From Acidimicrobiia bacterium (GTDB lineage Bacteria > Actinomycetota > Acidimicrobiia > ATN3 > PSLF01), in the NCBI GenBank assembly GCA_040289475.1, contig PSLF01000012.1, positions 1 to 60,509 of the forward strand: DNA of 60,509 nucleotides. Direction: 5' to 3'. The notes beneath the pieces were generated by a model. The model had not been told where the DNA came from, did no database searches, and saw only the letters and a program-made list of their open reading frames with translations. Positions 50,511 to 58,744 of this stretch are shown here, in pieces; positions within the stretch are counted from its first letter, which is position 1, and the number at the start of each line of letters is the position of its first letter. A program made the translations under genes and the position numbers.

Positions 50511-51533
50511 TCAGGCAGAGACCTCAGGATCGCCATTCAGGCGAGCCATGAATTTACCTTTCTCGGCTGCCTCGTAGCGGTCGTAGGCCTCGATGATTCT
50601 CTTGACTATCTCGTGTCGGACAACGTCTTTTCCGTCTAAATGGACGAAAGCAATGCCTGGGACCCCCGCCAACACCCCCTCTACATGAACCAACCCAGAG
50701 CGGTGACCTGCCGGCAGATCGATCTGGGTAACGTCGCCGTTTACTACCGCTTTAGAGCCGAAACCTATGCGTGTCAAGAACATCTTCATCTGTTCAGGAG
50801 AGGTGTTTTGTGCCTCGTCTAACAAAACAAAGCTGTCATTTAGAGTCCTTCCTCGCATATAAGCGAGCGGCGCGATCTCTATCGTTCCTCTGGAGATAAG
50901 TTTCTGGACCTCCCCTGGATCCATAATGTCGTATAGCGAGTCGTAGAGGGGCCGCAGGTATGGATCTACTTTCGCAAGAATGTCACCAGGAAGGTACCCA
51001 AGCTTCTCCCCCGCCTCGACCGCAGGTCTGGTCAGAATTATGCGACGAGTTTGGCCGTCTTGGAGGGCTTGCACGGCTGCCGCTACCGCCAAATAAGTCT
51101 TACCTGTACCCGCAGGTCCAATAGCGAAGACGACGGTGTTATCTCTTATCGCATCGACATACGCCTTTTGCCCGATGCTTTTGGGTCTGACCTGCCGCCC
51201 TCTTCCACTGAAAACCCTATCTCCAAAGACCTGGGATGCCTGCAGATCAGGGCGCTCTTTGACGAGCTGGATAGATTTTCCAACTTGATCTGGGTCTAGC
51301 GTGTGACCACCTCTCACGAGGTCGATGAGTTCTTCGAAGAGCGTCGAGACCCGCTCGGCTTCTTCGCGATTCCCTTTTATGGTGATCTCATTGCCGCGCA
51401 CCGCCACGGCGACGTCGAAGGCGTCCTCGATCGTGCGGAGAAAACGGTCATGCTCGCCCAGAATAGCGAGCATTAGATGCTCTCCAGGAACGACAACTTT
51501 GACCTGTGTGTGAGCGGGTTCTTCCAATGGCAC
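50511..51533 (-). CDS. phoH: PhoH-like ATPase
   Basis: 340 residues. An N-terminal KH-like segment (EITIKGNREEAERVSTLFEE) precedes the P-loop: TVVFAIGPAGTGKTYLAVAA, IILTRPAVEAGEKLGYLPGD, DSFVLLDEAQNTSPEQMKMF and LTRIGFGSKAVVNGDVTQID. It binds ATP and RNA; the family is thought to work with YbeY in RNA handling. The phoH-ybeY-corC-era order is conserved. Confidence 0.95.
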   Translation of the reverse strand: MPLEEPAHTQVKVVVPGEHLMLAILGEHDRFLRTIEDAFDVAVAVRGNEITIKGNREEAERVSTLFEELIDLVRGGHTLDPDQVGKSIQLVKERPDLQASQVFGDRVFSGRGRQVRPKSIGQKAYVDAIRDNTVVFAIGPAGTGKTYLAVAAAVQALQDGQTRRIILTRPAVEAGEKLGYLPGDILAKVDPYLRPLYDSLYDIMDPGEVQKLISRGTIEIAPLAYMRGRTLNDSFVLLDEAQNTSPEQMKMFLTRIGFGSKAVVNGDVTQIDLPAGHRSGLVHVEGVLAGVPGIAFVHLDGKDVVRHEIVKRIIEAYDRYEAAEKGKFMARLNGDPEVSA

Positions 51534-51676
51534 CCTGGCCGAGCAGGATTTACACAGTGGGAGCAGCGATAGTGTTCATAGGACGACGAAATCTCTCCAA
51601 GAAATTATAAGTGAGGATCCATGCTGAAAGCGTCGACGATTCATGGAATGAAAAAATCTCTTTTGACTAGTGTGCA

Positions 51677-52024
51677 TCATCCGGGAGGCCAAGTCATGGG
51701 TCGGCCGCCGAGAAGATGGAAGTGAAGGTGGAACACCGTCTGCCCAGCGTTGCGACCGACGTTGGTGACAATGCGATACCCCGAGGCATCGATCCCCTCT
51801 TCTTTAGCCACCTTGTTGCATGCGTCAAAGATCTCGCTCAGCTCTTCGGCGTGCTCCGCCCCAAGCTCAGCTGCTGATCCCACGTGTCGCTTGGGAATCA
51901 CCAAAACATGGGTGGGGGCTTGAGGGTTAATGTCACGAAATGCCAAAACGTGCTCTGACTCGTAAACCTTCTCGGAAGGCACCTCGCCAGAGACGATCTT
52001 GCAGAAAAGGCAGTCGATTGCCAC
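51677..52024 (-). CDS. hinT: HIT-family protein (HinT)
   Basis: 115 residues from GTG 52024, chosen because GGAGG lies 7 nt upstream; an open frame extends 32 residues further without homology. The zinc-like N-terminus CLFCKIVSGEVPSEKVYESE, ALAFRDINPQAPTHVLVIPK region and the histidine triad QTVFHLHFHLLGGRP are complete. HinT hydrolyses purine nucleoside phosphoramidates. It precedes phoH by 143 bp, an arrangement common in actinobacteria. Confidence 0.94.
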   Translation of the reverse strand: MAIDCLFCKIVSGEVPSEKVYESEHVLAFRDINPQAPTHVLVIPKRHVGSAAELGAEHAEELSEIFDACNKVAKEEGIDASGYRIVTNVGRNAGQTVFHLHFHLLGGRPMTWPPG

Positions 52025-52131
52025 GATGAGCCTCCCATTTTTGCCCGTTGTTACCGGCCGCGTTCCCCTCGTGATGGCAAGGCCGGAGTCGCAGCCATAC
52101 CGTCCGCCCTTGCTGATCATACGCCATCTCT

Positions 52132-52189
52132 AAACTAGAGGCGCTGCAAAAGATAGCAACAAACTAGAGGCGTTCCAAAGAATCGCAAC
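52132..52189. repeat. Two tandem 29-bp imperfect direct repeats upstream of hinT
   Basis: Copy A (52132-52160) and copy B (52161-52189) start with the same 12 bases AAACTAGAGGCG and end in GCAAC; 24 of 29 positions agree. They abut with no spacer in the 221-bp gap between hinT and the toroid-like gene. A tandem duplication or a double protein-binding site would look like this. No hairpin or T-run is associated, so it is not an evident terminator. Confidence 0.6.
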
Positions 52190-52245
52190 GACAATCATCG
52201 TGACAACTACTCGACAGCCATGACCGATAAAGCAGCGACGTTTTC

Positions 52246-53145
52246 TCACGCCTCCGACGGGATCACCGGCACCGGGCCAGCCTGTGGATGTGTGTACTCC
52301 AGAATGGCGAGTAGTCCCCATGCGGCGGTTAGATCGTCCGCATCTGACCCAGACGCCCCGGCCTCATTCCATGTTCCATCGGGCCTTTGATGTTCAATTA
52401 GGTACATTGCCCAGGCATCTTTTACGTAAGACCCACCTAATGCAAAAAAAATTCCCCCGACGGTCTCGACGAACTCCGCTCCAGGAGGAGCTTGGGAGGC
52501 GACGATTTCGTCGAGAAAAACACGGTATCGGACAAGCAGCTCGGTTGCGATCCCGCTCCAATCAGATTCTTGAAGGCAGCCGTTCGCCTTGAGGTATGCC
52601 AAGGCCACAAGAGAAGAGACGCGCCAATGCTTGAGACTTGCCTTGTCTTCTAGCAAAAAAGTACGGAACTCGGCAGGCGGCGGAGCCCAGTCGCAGTACA
52701 ACCCCTGTAGCACCGCATACGTCGTGGGAATCGGCCTAAAAGACTCGATCGTCTGCGTGATCGATGGCTTCAGCGCCCTGGCAGGGACAGGGTCTACCAT
52801 GCGGGCAAAAACTCCAACGGTTGCGAATTCTTTCGGGTCGGAGAGCTTTGCCAAGACAGTGTCGACCAGAGGGCGTGCCCAGTCTAGGTTGAATTTTCGC
52901 CTCGGGTAATCGAGAAGCAGAGCAGCACCCGGCAGAAGGTAATTTCCTCTAGATATCAAATAGGCTGTTGTTTTGGAGGAGGGATCGTCACCCGTAACAA
53001 CCGGCCGCAGAGGAACTTGGGGTCGGCAGGACCAAAGGAGAATGGTCGCTACGACCACTACCCAAGTGAAAACTGCCTGCCCGCGACGTAGACTATTGGC
53101 CAAGACCTCTAACACTCTTCTTCTCTTGTAATTAGGGCAGCTCAT
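52246..53145 (-). CDS. Membrane-anchored alpha/alpha-toroid-like protein with a QW motif (copy 1)
   Basis: 299 residues from ATG 53145, whose ATGA overlaps the stop of its paralog. A basic start and one hydrophobic span (AVFTWVVVVATILLWSC, about residues 22-39) precede an extracytoplasmic helical domain; WSC could be a weak lipobox. Near the C-terminus AMYLIEHQRPDGTWNEAG matches the squalene-cyclase/prenyltransferase QW repeat (aromatic-L-x3-Q-x3-G-x-W), followed by DDLTAAWGLLAILEYTH. The DxDD catalytic acid of squalene-hopene cyclase is not seen, so this is more likely a binding or structural toroid than a cyclase. Segments shared with the next gene include AYLISRG...LLLDYPRRKFNLD. Confidence 0.65.
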   Translation of the reverse strand: MSCPNYKRRRVLEVLANSLRRGQAVFTWVVVVATILLWSCRPQVPLRPVVTGDDPSSKTTAYLISRGNYLLPGAALLLDYPRRKFNLDWARPLVDTVLAKLSDPKEFATVGVFARMVDPVPARALKPSITQTIESFRPIPTTYAVLQGLYCDWAPPPAEFRTFLLEDKASLKHWRVSSLVALAYLKANGCLQESDWSGIATELLVRYRVFLDEIVASQAPPGAEFVETVGGIFFALGGSYVKDAWAMYLIEHQRPDGTWNEAGASGSDADDLTAAWGLLAILEYTHPQAGPVPVIPSEA

Positions 53146-54080
53146 CTTTGTACCAGAGGAGGACCGGCTGGCGGCCCCGGGGCCACGATCCATCCATCAG
53201 GCGATCTTTCCGGATCGCTGTGTTCGAGAGCGCCCCATAGAGCCAAAGTTGTCGCGTGCGTGGAACCCATCGGCTCGGATCGCGAATATGGGATAGATCC
53301 GTCCTCTAACTGCACCTGGGCCACTCTGTCGAGGATCGACTCAGGTACTGGTTCTTCGCTCATGAACTCGTAAAGGGCTAGCGCCTCGACGTATAAATCT
53401 CCTGGGAATGATTCGGTAGCAATTGTTTCTGACAACACTCGTAAGTGCTCGTTGTACAGGTCGGTGGTCGAAGTGCGATCGATGCATCCCTGCTCATATC
53501 CCCAGAGCAGAGCTAAAGCTGAGTGAGTACTTCTGTATCCCCCTTTGGGAGCTTCCGAGCGTAGGCCGTCAAGAAACGCTGGCTGTAAAGGGAATCGATC
53601 ACAGTTGAGAGCAACAACCGGGTAGTAAACTATGGACCCTGCCGCCTCTAGCGTAGGAAGAGGCGCACTGCGGACCCTCTCGGGAAGCTCGGAGGCGGGC
53701 AGTACTAGTCTCACATACAACTTGTTAGGCCCTTCTTCATCGATTAGATTTTCCACGGCCCTTGAGGTAAAGCTACGCAGCGTATCGATGCCGAACCGCC
53801 GGCCCACAAAGTCAAGCACTAGAACATCTAGGGGCTCGCCAGCCAAATCCTTGGACATAAGAAAGGCATACGCGCGCACTGCTACCGGTCCGGCATTCGC
53901 TACCACAGTTGGCACCGGTTCCTTACTCGCCGGTGGAGAGTTGCCAGATGACAACCTTTGAACGACAATCGCTGAGATGAAAGACGCAGTGACGACCAAG
54001 ATCGGGACAATGTAATGGAAGCGCCTGAGAGATTTGGCAGGTTTGGTATGTACTTTTGCTTTAGTCGAGCCTCTATCCAT
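53142..54080 (-). CDS. Membrane-anchored alpha/alpha-toroid-like protein (copy 2, paralog)
   Basis: 312 residues. Basic N-terminus, one span (YIVPILVVTASFISAIVV, about residues 24-44), then an extracytoplasmic domain. It parallels its neighbour along its length: VRAYAFLMSKDLAGEPLDVL with VLDFVGRRFGID, a GYEQGCIDRTSTTDLYNEHL block against the neighbour's CLQESDWSGIATELL block, and the end VAQVQLEDGSIPYS with HATTLALWGALEHSD. The QW motif here is degenerate, lacking the Trp. A Pro-rich tail closes it (VAPGPPAGPPLVQ). The two genes overlap by 4 bp and look like a duplicated, co-translated pair. No function is recognised. Confidence 0.65.
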   Translation of the reverse strand: MDRGSTKAKVHTKPAKSLRRFHYIVPILVVTASFISAIVVQRLSSGNSPPASKEPVPTVVANAGPVAVRAYAFLMSKDLAGEPLDVLVLDFVGRRFGIDTLRSFTSRAVENLIDEEGPNKLYVRLVLPASELPERVRSAPLPTLEAAGSIVYYPVVALNCDRFPLQPAFLDGLRSEAPKGGYRSTHSALALLWGYEQGCIDRTSTTDLYNEHLRVLSETIATESFPGDLYVEALALYEFMSEEPVPESILDRVAQVQLEDGSIPYSRSEPMGSTHATTLALWGALEHSDPERSPDGWIVAPGPPAGPPLVQR

Positions 54081-54122
54081 CTGCGCGCAGTATAGATCTG
54101 TTTGGCGACTAACCAGAACGCG

Positions 54123-55340
54123 TCAGCCTAGTTGAGGGTCGAAGACAACCTTAATAGAGGAAGAAGTTGCGTGATCCTTAGCCGTCGCTAGTGCGGCCCG
54201 GTACTCGGAGAGAGGAAACTCTGCGCTCACCACTATCTTGTAGGGCAACCTTCCGGCTGCCAGCATCTCCAGTGCAAGCTCGAGAGAAGAAGTAGTGTTT
54301 TCTACTGTCTCGCTCGAACGCCCCGCCCATGCACTGGGGTGAAACCCATGACAAAAAGACCCTTGAATTCTGATTTCCTTCAGCCAGACCGGTGTTAGGT
54401 CGATCTCTGTTTTTCCGGCCACACCCAAGAACAGCAGCGTCCCCTTAGGCGATGTGCACCGGAGCGCGGTATCGATTGCATCACGGGTTCCAGCTGCCTC
54501 AATTACATAGGGAAAGCCAACTGCAAGCATCGCGTCGTTCCCAGTCCTTACAAGGCGCGACTCGGCGAGTTGTGCCAGCTCCTCGATAAGCTCTGCCTGG
54601 GGCCGGAGACTGCCTGCATCGTCTCGCCCCAATACAACCAGGTTAGCTCCTAGAGCTTCGGCTGCCTCAGCTTGGTGACGATGACGAGCGAGGGCAACAA
54701 CAAAGTTATCCGGGAACATATATCTCAGCGCTGCGATAGCGGCAAGACCGATGATTCCGCAGCCTACTACCAAGGCCTGGCCGTCTTCGGGTGGTGGAGA
54801 GCCAAGGATTCCATGCACAGCTACTGAAAGCGGTTCAGCAAGCGAAGTGGATTCGTCCGGCACCCCTTGGGGTACCTCGTAAGCCATCGACGAGTGAACC
54901 GCCACCATCTCGGCCCATCCTCCACCGAGCCCATTCGTATAACCCAAAGCGAAGCCCGGAGTTAGAGCCCGAGAAGACAAATTCTCACAGCAGGAAGGAG
55001 AACCGGAAGCACAGTAAGGGCAGGCCGGTGTGATCCCCCTTGCAGCACAACCTATGACGGGGTCCACCGCTATCCTCGTCCCTCGTTTGAACGGAAAGTC
55101 TGAACCTGGATCCTCTACCACAGCGCCAATCTCATGTCCCATGTCCATGGGAAAACCCACGAAATTGGCCATTAGGGGACTGACGGTTTTTCCCTTTAGT
55201 ACCCCCAGATCGCTTCCACATATACCCCCACGAATCACCCTGCACAATGCCCACTCCGAGTTAGGAATAGGGGGATTGTCCGCCTCGACCAAGGAGATTG
55301 GAAAAGAAGGATCTTTGAAATCTAGTCGTAGAAGGCGCAT
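54123..55340 (-). CDS. Zinc-dependent medium-chain alcohol dehydrogenase
   Basis: 405 residues from ATG 55340, preceded by AAGGACCAGG; the frame is open 45 residues upstream, into the shared promoter region. Catalytic zinc ligands are in GGICGSDLGVLKG and MGHEIGAVVEDPG. The structural zinc cluster is ACPYCASGSPSCCENLSS. The Rossmann fold has ALVVGCGIIGLAAIAALRY and the later VIEAAGTRDAIDTALR. It oxidises or reduces an alcohol/sugar-alcohol type substrate with NAD(P); which one is unknown. It is divergent from the cyclase-family hydrolase and may share its regulation. Confidence 0.88.
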   Translation of the reverse strand: MRLLRLDFKDPSFPISLVEADNPPIPNSEWALCRVIRGGICGSDLGVLKGKTVSPLMANFVGFPMDMGHEIGAVVEDPGSDFPFKRGTRIAVDPVIGCAARGITPACPYCASGSPSCCENLSSRALTPGFALGYTNGLGGGWAEMVAVHSSMAYEVPQGVPDESTSLAEPLSVAVHGILGSPPPEDGQALVVGCGIIGLAAIAALRYMFPDNFVVALARHRHQAEAAEALGANLVVLGRDDAGSLRPQAELIEELAQLAESRLVRTGNDAMLAVGFPYVIEAAGTRDAIDTALRCTSPKGTLLFLGVAGKTEIDLTPVWLKEIRIQGSFCHGFHPSAWAGRSSETVENTTSSLELALEMLAAGRLPYKIVVSAEFPLSEYRAALATAKDHATSSSIKVVFDPQLG

Positions 55341-55561
55341 CACCTGGTCCTTACACACATCTCCATGCCAAGCTACACTGGGCCTAGTAGTGAGTCCTTG
55401 ATCTTCTTCATCCCAGATGCCTTCCTGGATACGAATCAGCGAGCTCGGCCCAGCAAATTCTTGCGGATATAACATAGCCCCATATGGTTACAACAGCGAA
55501 CGCGCGTTTTGCGTCGACCCTTTTCGAGTAAGAAGCCCCAGATACCTAAAGGAGTGCTGCA

Positions 55562-56587
55562 GTGAGCGAGGAAGCAATGTCGTCTCATGCCGAAGCTGAC
55601 CGGAAGTCGAAAAATCTTCCCGTCCTCCCGGCATTTGATGAGCTACCCCGGCTCGACGGGGTTCCATGCAGCTGGGAGGTTTGGGGACCAAACGACACCT
55701 ATGGATCCCTCAACCTGTTGACAGCTGAAAAAGTACTACGAGCAGCCTCCTTGGTGCAGGAGGGAAAAGTCTTCCCGTTAAACTGGACTCTCAGCCTGCC
55801 CGACCCTCCGCTTTTCGCGAGGACAACTCTTCAGCACAAGGTGACGAAAACCCCGATATCCGCCGACGATCACATCGACGGGTTCAACACTCAATCTTCC
55901 AGCCAATGGGACGGGTTCTTACACATCCGTCACCCCTCCCATGGACACTATGGAGGCAGCGAGAGAGAAGGGCTCCTCGGAATCGACCGATGGGCGGAAA
56001 GAGGAATCGTTGGGCGCGCTGTACTGGCCGATGTGGCTAGATGGCGGCAACAACAAGGACGGCCACTAGAGCAGGGAAGTCCTGATGCCATAACAGTGGA
56101 AGACTTGGAGGCGACCTTGGAGGCTCAAGGATCTTCTCTCGAAGCGGGTGATATCTTGCTAGTACGGACAGGTTGGATCGAGTGGTACGAGTCGCTTTCG
56201 GCGCAAGAACGGGCTGAGCGTTCGAACATGGCAAACTTCGCATGCCCGGGGCTGGTGCCTGGCACCGGGACAGCGCGCTGGCTATGGGATCGGCACATTG
56301 CCGCGGTCGCCGCTGACAACCCTTCCTTGGAGATATGGCCCCCGGGAAGTACCTTGGAGGAACCTCAGAGATCTCGCTTCTGGAGCGACCCACAACTAAT
56401 CCACGAAGGGTTCTTGCATACTATCCTTTTGCCGATGCTCGGCATCCCAATTGGAGAGATGTGGTATCTCGACAGCCTTGCGGAGGACTCTGCCAAAAAC
56501 GGTCGGTTTGAAGCGATGCTGGTGTCTGCGCCCCTAAACCTTAGAGGGGGAATCGCTTCTCCCCCCAATGCTATAGCGATCAAATGA
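55562..56587 (+). CDS. Cyclase-family (kynurenine-formamidase-like, PF04199) hydrolase
   Basis: 341 residues from GTG 55562. The fold is that of the metal-dependent cyclase family: WEVWGPNDTYGSLNLLTAEK, VFPLNWTLSLPDPPLF, GRAVLADVARWRQQQGRPLE, LEAGDILLVRTGWIEWYESL, CPGLVPGTGTARWLWDRHIA and LHTILLPMLGIPIGEMWYLD. At the usual HxGTHxD metal site it has SSSQWDGFLHIRHPSHG (around residues 112-127), the variant seen in a subgroup of actinobacterial and fungal members. Metal binding is therefore altered or uses other residues. Neighbouring ADH suggests a shared catabolic route. Confidence 0.85.
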   Translation: MSEEAMSSHAEADRKSKNLPVLPAFDELPRLDGVPCSWEVWGPNDTYGSLNLLTAEKVLRAASLVQEGKVFPLNWTLSLPDPPLFARTTLQHKVTKTPISADDHIDGFNTQSSSQWDGFLHIRHPSHGHYGGSEREGLLGIDRWAERGIVGRAVLADVARWRQQQGRPLEQGSPDAITVEDLEATLEAQGSSLEAGDILLVRTGWIEWYESLSAQERAERSNMANFACPGLVPGTGTARWLWDRHIAAVAADNPSLEIWPPGSTLEEPQRSRFWSDPQLIHEGFLHTILLPMLGIPIGEMWYLDSLAEDSAKNGRFEAMLVSAPLNLRGGIASPPNAIAIK

Positions 56588-56618
56588 GACGGGCTTCAAA
56601 GTCGGCATAACTGCAAGA

Positions 56619-57968
56619 CTAAGGTCGGAGGGGCCCGCGGTTGACTCCTTTTGAGATCCAAACAGCTGCGATTATGCTTGCTGCAATGCTCTCACACATC
56701 ACCGAAAACACGACCAGGGCTACCATGCTAATCCCGTACAAATACCCCATCAAGGCGCTACCCAGAAACCACGAGATGCCAAAGACGGCTCCAAACAGGC
56801 CGTAGGCAGAACCGCGGAGTCGTTGCGGGGTGAGCGTTGCTACTCCGGAGCGCATTATCGACTCCTGCGCACCAAGCCCGATCCCCCAGAGCAAGACACC
56901 GGAGACGAACAGTCGGGAGTCGCGAGCGAATGCAGCTACAGCAAAAGGTGCCGACAACACCACTGCCAAGCAAAGAGCTTTCAACCCAATCTTGTCGAAA
57001 AGGCGCCCGAAACCAAGAGCCGAAGCTCCGTCTACAGCCATCGCGGCGGCAAAGACAAGCGGAATCGAGGCAGAAGAGACAACATTTTTCTGCTCGGCGT
57101 GGTATGCGATTAGCGCAAAGTCTGCAAGTCCGGCTGCAGAGAAAGCCGTGGCCAAGAGATAAACCCCAAAGGACCCACGGATTAGCGCACGCATGGGCAC
57201 CGAAGCCTCGCCTGGAGCACGAAGATCGCGGGCTAGAGATTGGTCTTGAGCAAGAGAGGATCCTTTAGGAGCCTCCAACTCCTCTGTACTTCGACCACAG
57301 TCCTTACCGACTTCTACAGCCATCGCCATACTGTTGGCCGTATCTGCTTCACTGTCTTCTTCGCTGGCGGCGAGCTTTCGCGCTACACCCAAAGCAATCA
57401 GAGCTAGGGCTACAGGTATTGAGAGCCATAAAAATCCGGTTCGATACGACGCTCCAGATGCAAGAACTAAAGCAAGACCTAGCGGGCCTGCTACTGCACC
57501 GATCTGATCAAGAGCCTCGTGGACCCCAAATCCCCATCCCTCTCCAACAAGACGAGTTGCCTTTGAGAGCATCGCGTCTCTGGCAGGCGTTCTGAGCGCT
57601 TTCCCGAAACGCTCTGAAACTACAAGTCCCGCGAGCAACGCCCAAGAGCGGGCCAGCGCCATCGCCGGTATCGACAAGAGGTTCACAATGTAACCAGCGC
57701 CGGTCAACAGCCAATATCTACGCGTTCTGTCGGCGAGAGGGCCAAAGCCCGCTCGCGCCAGATATCCCAAAAGTTCGCCTCCCCCCACCACAACACCCAC
57801 TACAACAGGTTTCGCCCCAAGGCGGGCCATGTATGCCCCCAATATGGATCTCGCCCCTTCATACGATGCATCAGCGAAAAGGCTTACCATCCCCATCGTG
57901 ACGATGAACGACATCGCTGCTCGCTTGGGGTTTTTGGCAGTAGAGCCGGCCATTCGCTCAAGTATCAA
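56619..57968 (-). CDS. MFS transporter
   Basis: 449 residues with about 12 hydrophobic segments. The N-half has FADASYEGARSILGAYMARL and the GLVVSERFGKALRTPARDAM loop between TM4 and TM5, typical for drug/metabolite MFS carriers; the cytoplasmic TM6-TM7 loop is long and acidic (EEDSEADTANSMAMAVEVGK). The C-half has GFGRLFDKIGLKALCLAV and GIGLGAQESIMRSGVATLTP. Substrate unknown. The TTG at 57968 overlaps the CopD-like stop; the ATG at 57953 is an equal candidate. Confidence 0.85.
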   Translation of the reverse strand: MILERMAGSTAKNPKRAAMSFIVTMGMVSLFADASYEGARSILGAYMARLGAKPVVVGVVVGGGELLGYLARAGFGPLADRTRRYWLLTGAGYIVNLLSIPAMALARSWALLAGLVVSERFGKALRTPARDAMLSKATRLVGEGWGFGVHEALDQIGAVAGPLGLALVLASGASYRTGFLWLSIPVALALIALGVARKLAASEEDSEADTANSMAMAVEVGKDCGRSTEELEAPKGSSLAQDQSLARDLRAPGEASVPMRALIRGSFGVYLLATAFSAAGLADFALIAYHAEQKNVVSSASIPLVFAAAMAVDGASALGFGRLFDKIGLKALCLAVVLSAPFAVAAFARDSRLFVSGVLLWGIGLGAQESIMRSGVATLTPQRLRGSAYGLFGAVFGISWFLGSALMGYLYGISMVALVVFSVMCESIAASIIAAVWISKGVNRGPLRP

Positions 57969-58402
57969 GACACAAGAGCCGCGCCCATGGCGGTGAGTGC
58001 GAGAGATCCGCCGAGAGCAAGGTACGCAAGGATCCGGGATGCGTTCTTAGCTGACCTTGCAGAAGCTACACCGTGAGCCGCAGATATAGCTATTACCACG
58101 AAGAAAATCACAATCTTGGTAAGGATAATCGTGCGGTACAGGCTTGAGCTAGATCCGACGACGGTAAATCCCCGGTGTAGAAGAAGCGCCATGCCACTGA
58201 ACAACTGAAGGGGAACGAGGATTGCTGCGATAAAAAAGCCTATCTGTCTGCCTGACCGATTGATAAGTTCCTCTGAGTCGGCGGGACCGAGCGTTCGCTG
58301 TGCGCCAGGTCGCACGAAGAATGTGAATGCCACGAGGCTGCCTACCCATATGCAGGCCCCTAGAACATGTGCGATTCTCACGATTGTCCACCATCCAGCC
58401 AT
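57965..58402 (-). CDS. CopD/DUF4149-like four-span membrane protein
   Basis: 145 residues with four membrane segments. IVRIAHVLGACIWVGSLVAF is the first-helix signature of the copper-resistance D/YozB-like family, with the His inside the span. VPLQLFSGMALLLHRGF and IILTKIVIFFVVIAISAAHG (another intramembrane His) follow. Heme or copper ligation is possible but unproven. It is translationally coupled to the MFS transporter downstream. Confidence 0.78.
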   Translation of the reverse strand: MAGWWTIVRIAHVLGACIWVGSLVAFTFFVRPGAQRTLGPADSEELINRSGRQIGFFIAAILVPLQLFSGMALLLHRGFTVVGSSSSLYRTIILTKIVIFFVVIAISAAHGVASARSAKNASRILAYLALGGSLALTAMGAALVS

Positions 58403-58744
58403 GATTGGTCGGCCTTTCGAAGTCTGACTATAAGAATGGCTCCTAGCACCGTCTAAGTAGCCTCCTTAGACTCCCTGCCAAAAGATTCTTCTAATAGTCT
58501 CAAAGGAAAACGAGGGAACCAGCTCACAAGCCGAATCGGAACTTGTGTCCCGTCTCAATCTAGACGGGATCCTGGAAAGAATGAAATCGTGCAACGCGGG
58601 GTCTATATGAGGTTGGAAGACCGAGCCGGAATACAATCGTGCTCCCGGCCCGGTCAATCCTCCAAAATCTACTGCCCTAGCTCGATCACCCCCTAGGCCT
58701 AGGGAGTTAGGCTATAGCCCGAGGCAGCCTAAGAGAGCCATAGG
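58403..58744. other. Intergenic region with three inverted repeats
   Basis: 342 bp without a gene between the CopD-like start and the end of the surface protein. It contains TTAGGCT/AGCCTAA (58707-58713 and 58726-58732, 12-nt loop) right after the surface-gene stop, the perfect palindrome CCCTAGGCCTAGGG (58691-58704), and TCCCGTCT/AGACGGGA (58548-58555 and 58562-58569, 6-nt loop). The first could end the surface-gene transcript. None is followed by a T-run, so intrinsic termination is unproven. The CopD-like promoter must lie at the left end. Confidence 0.55.
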
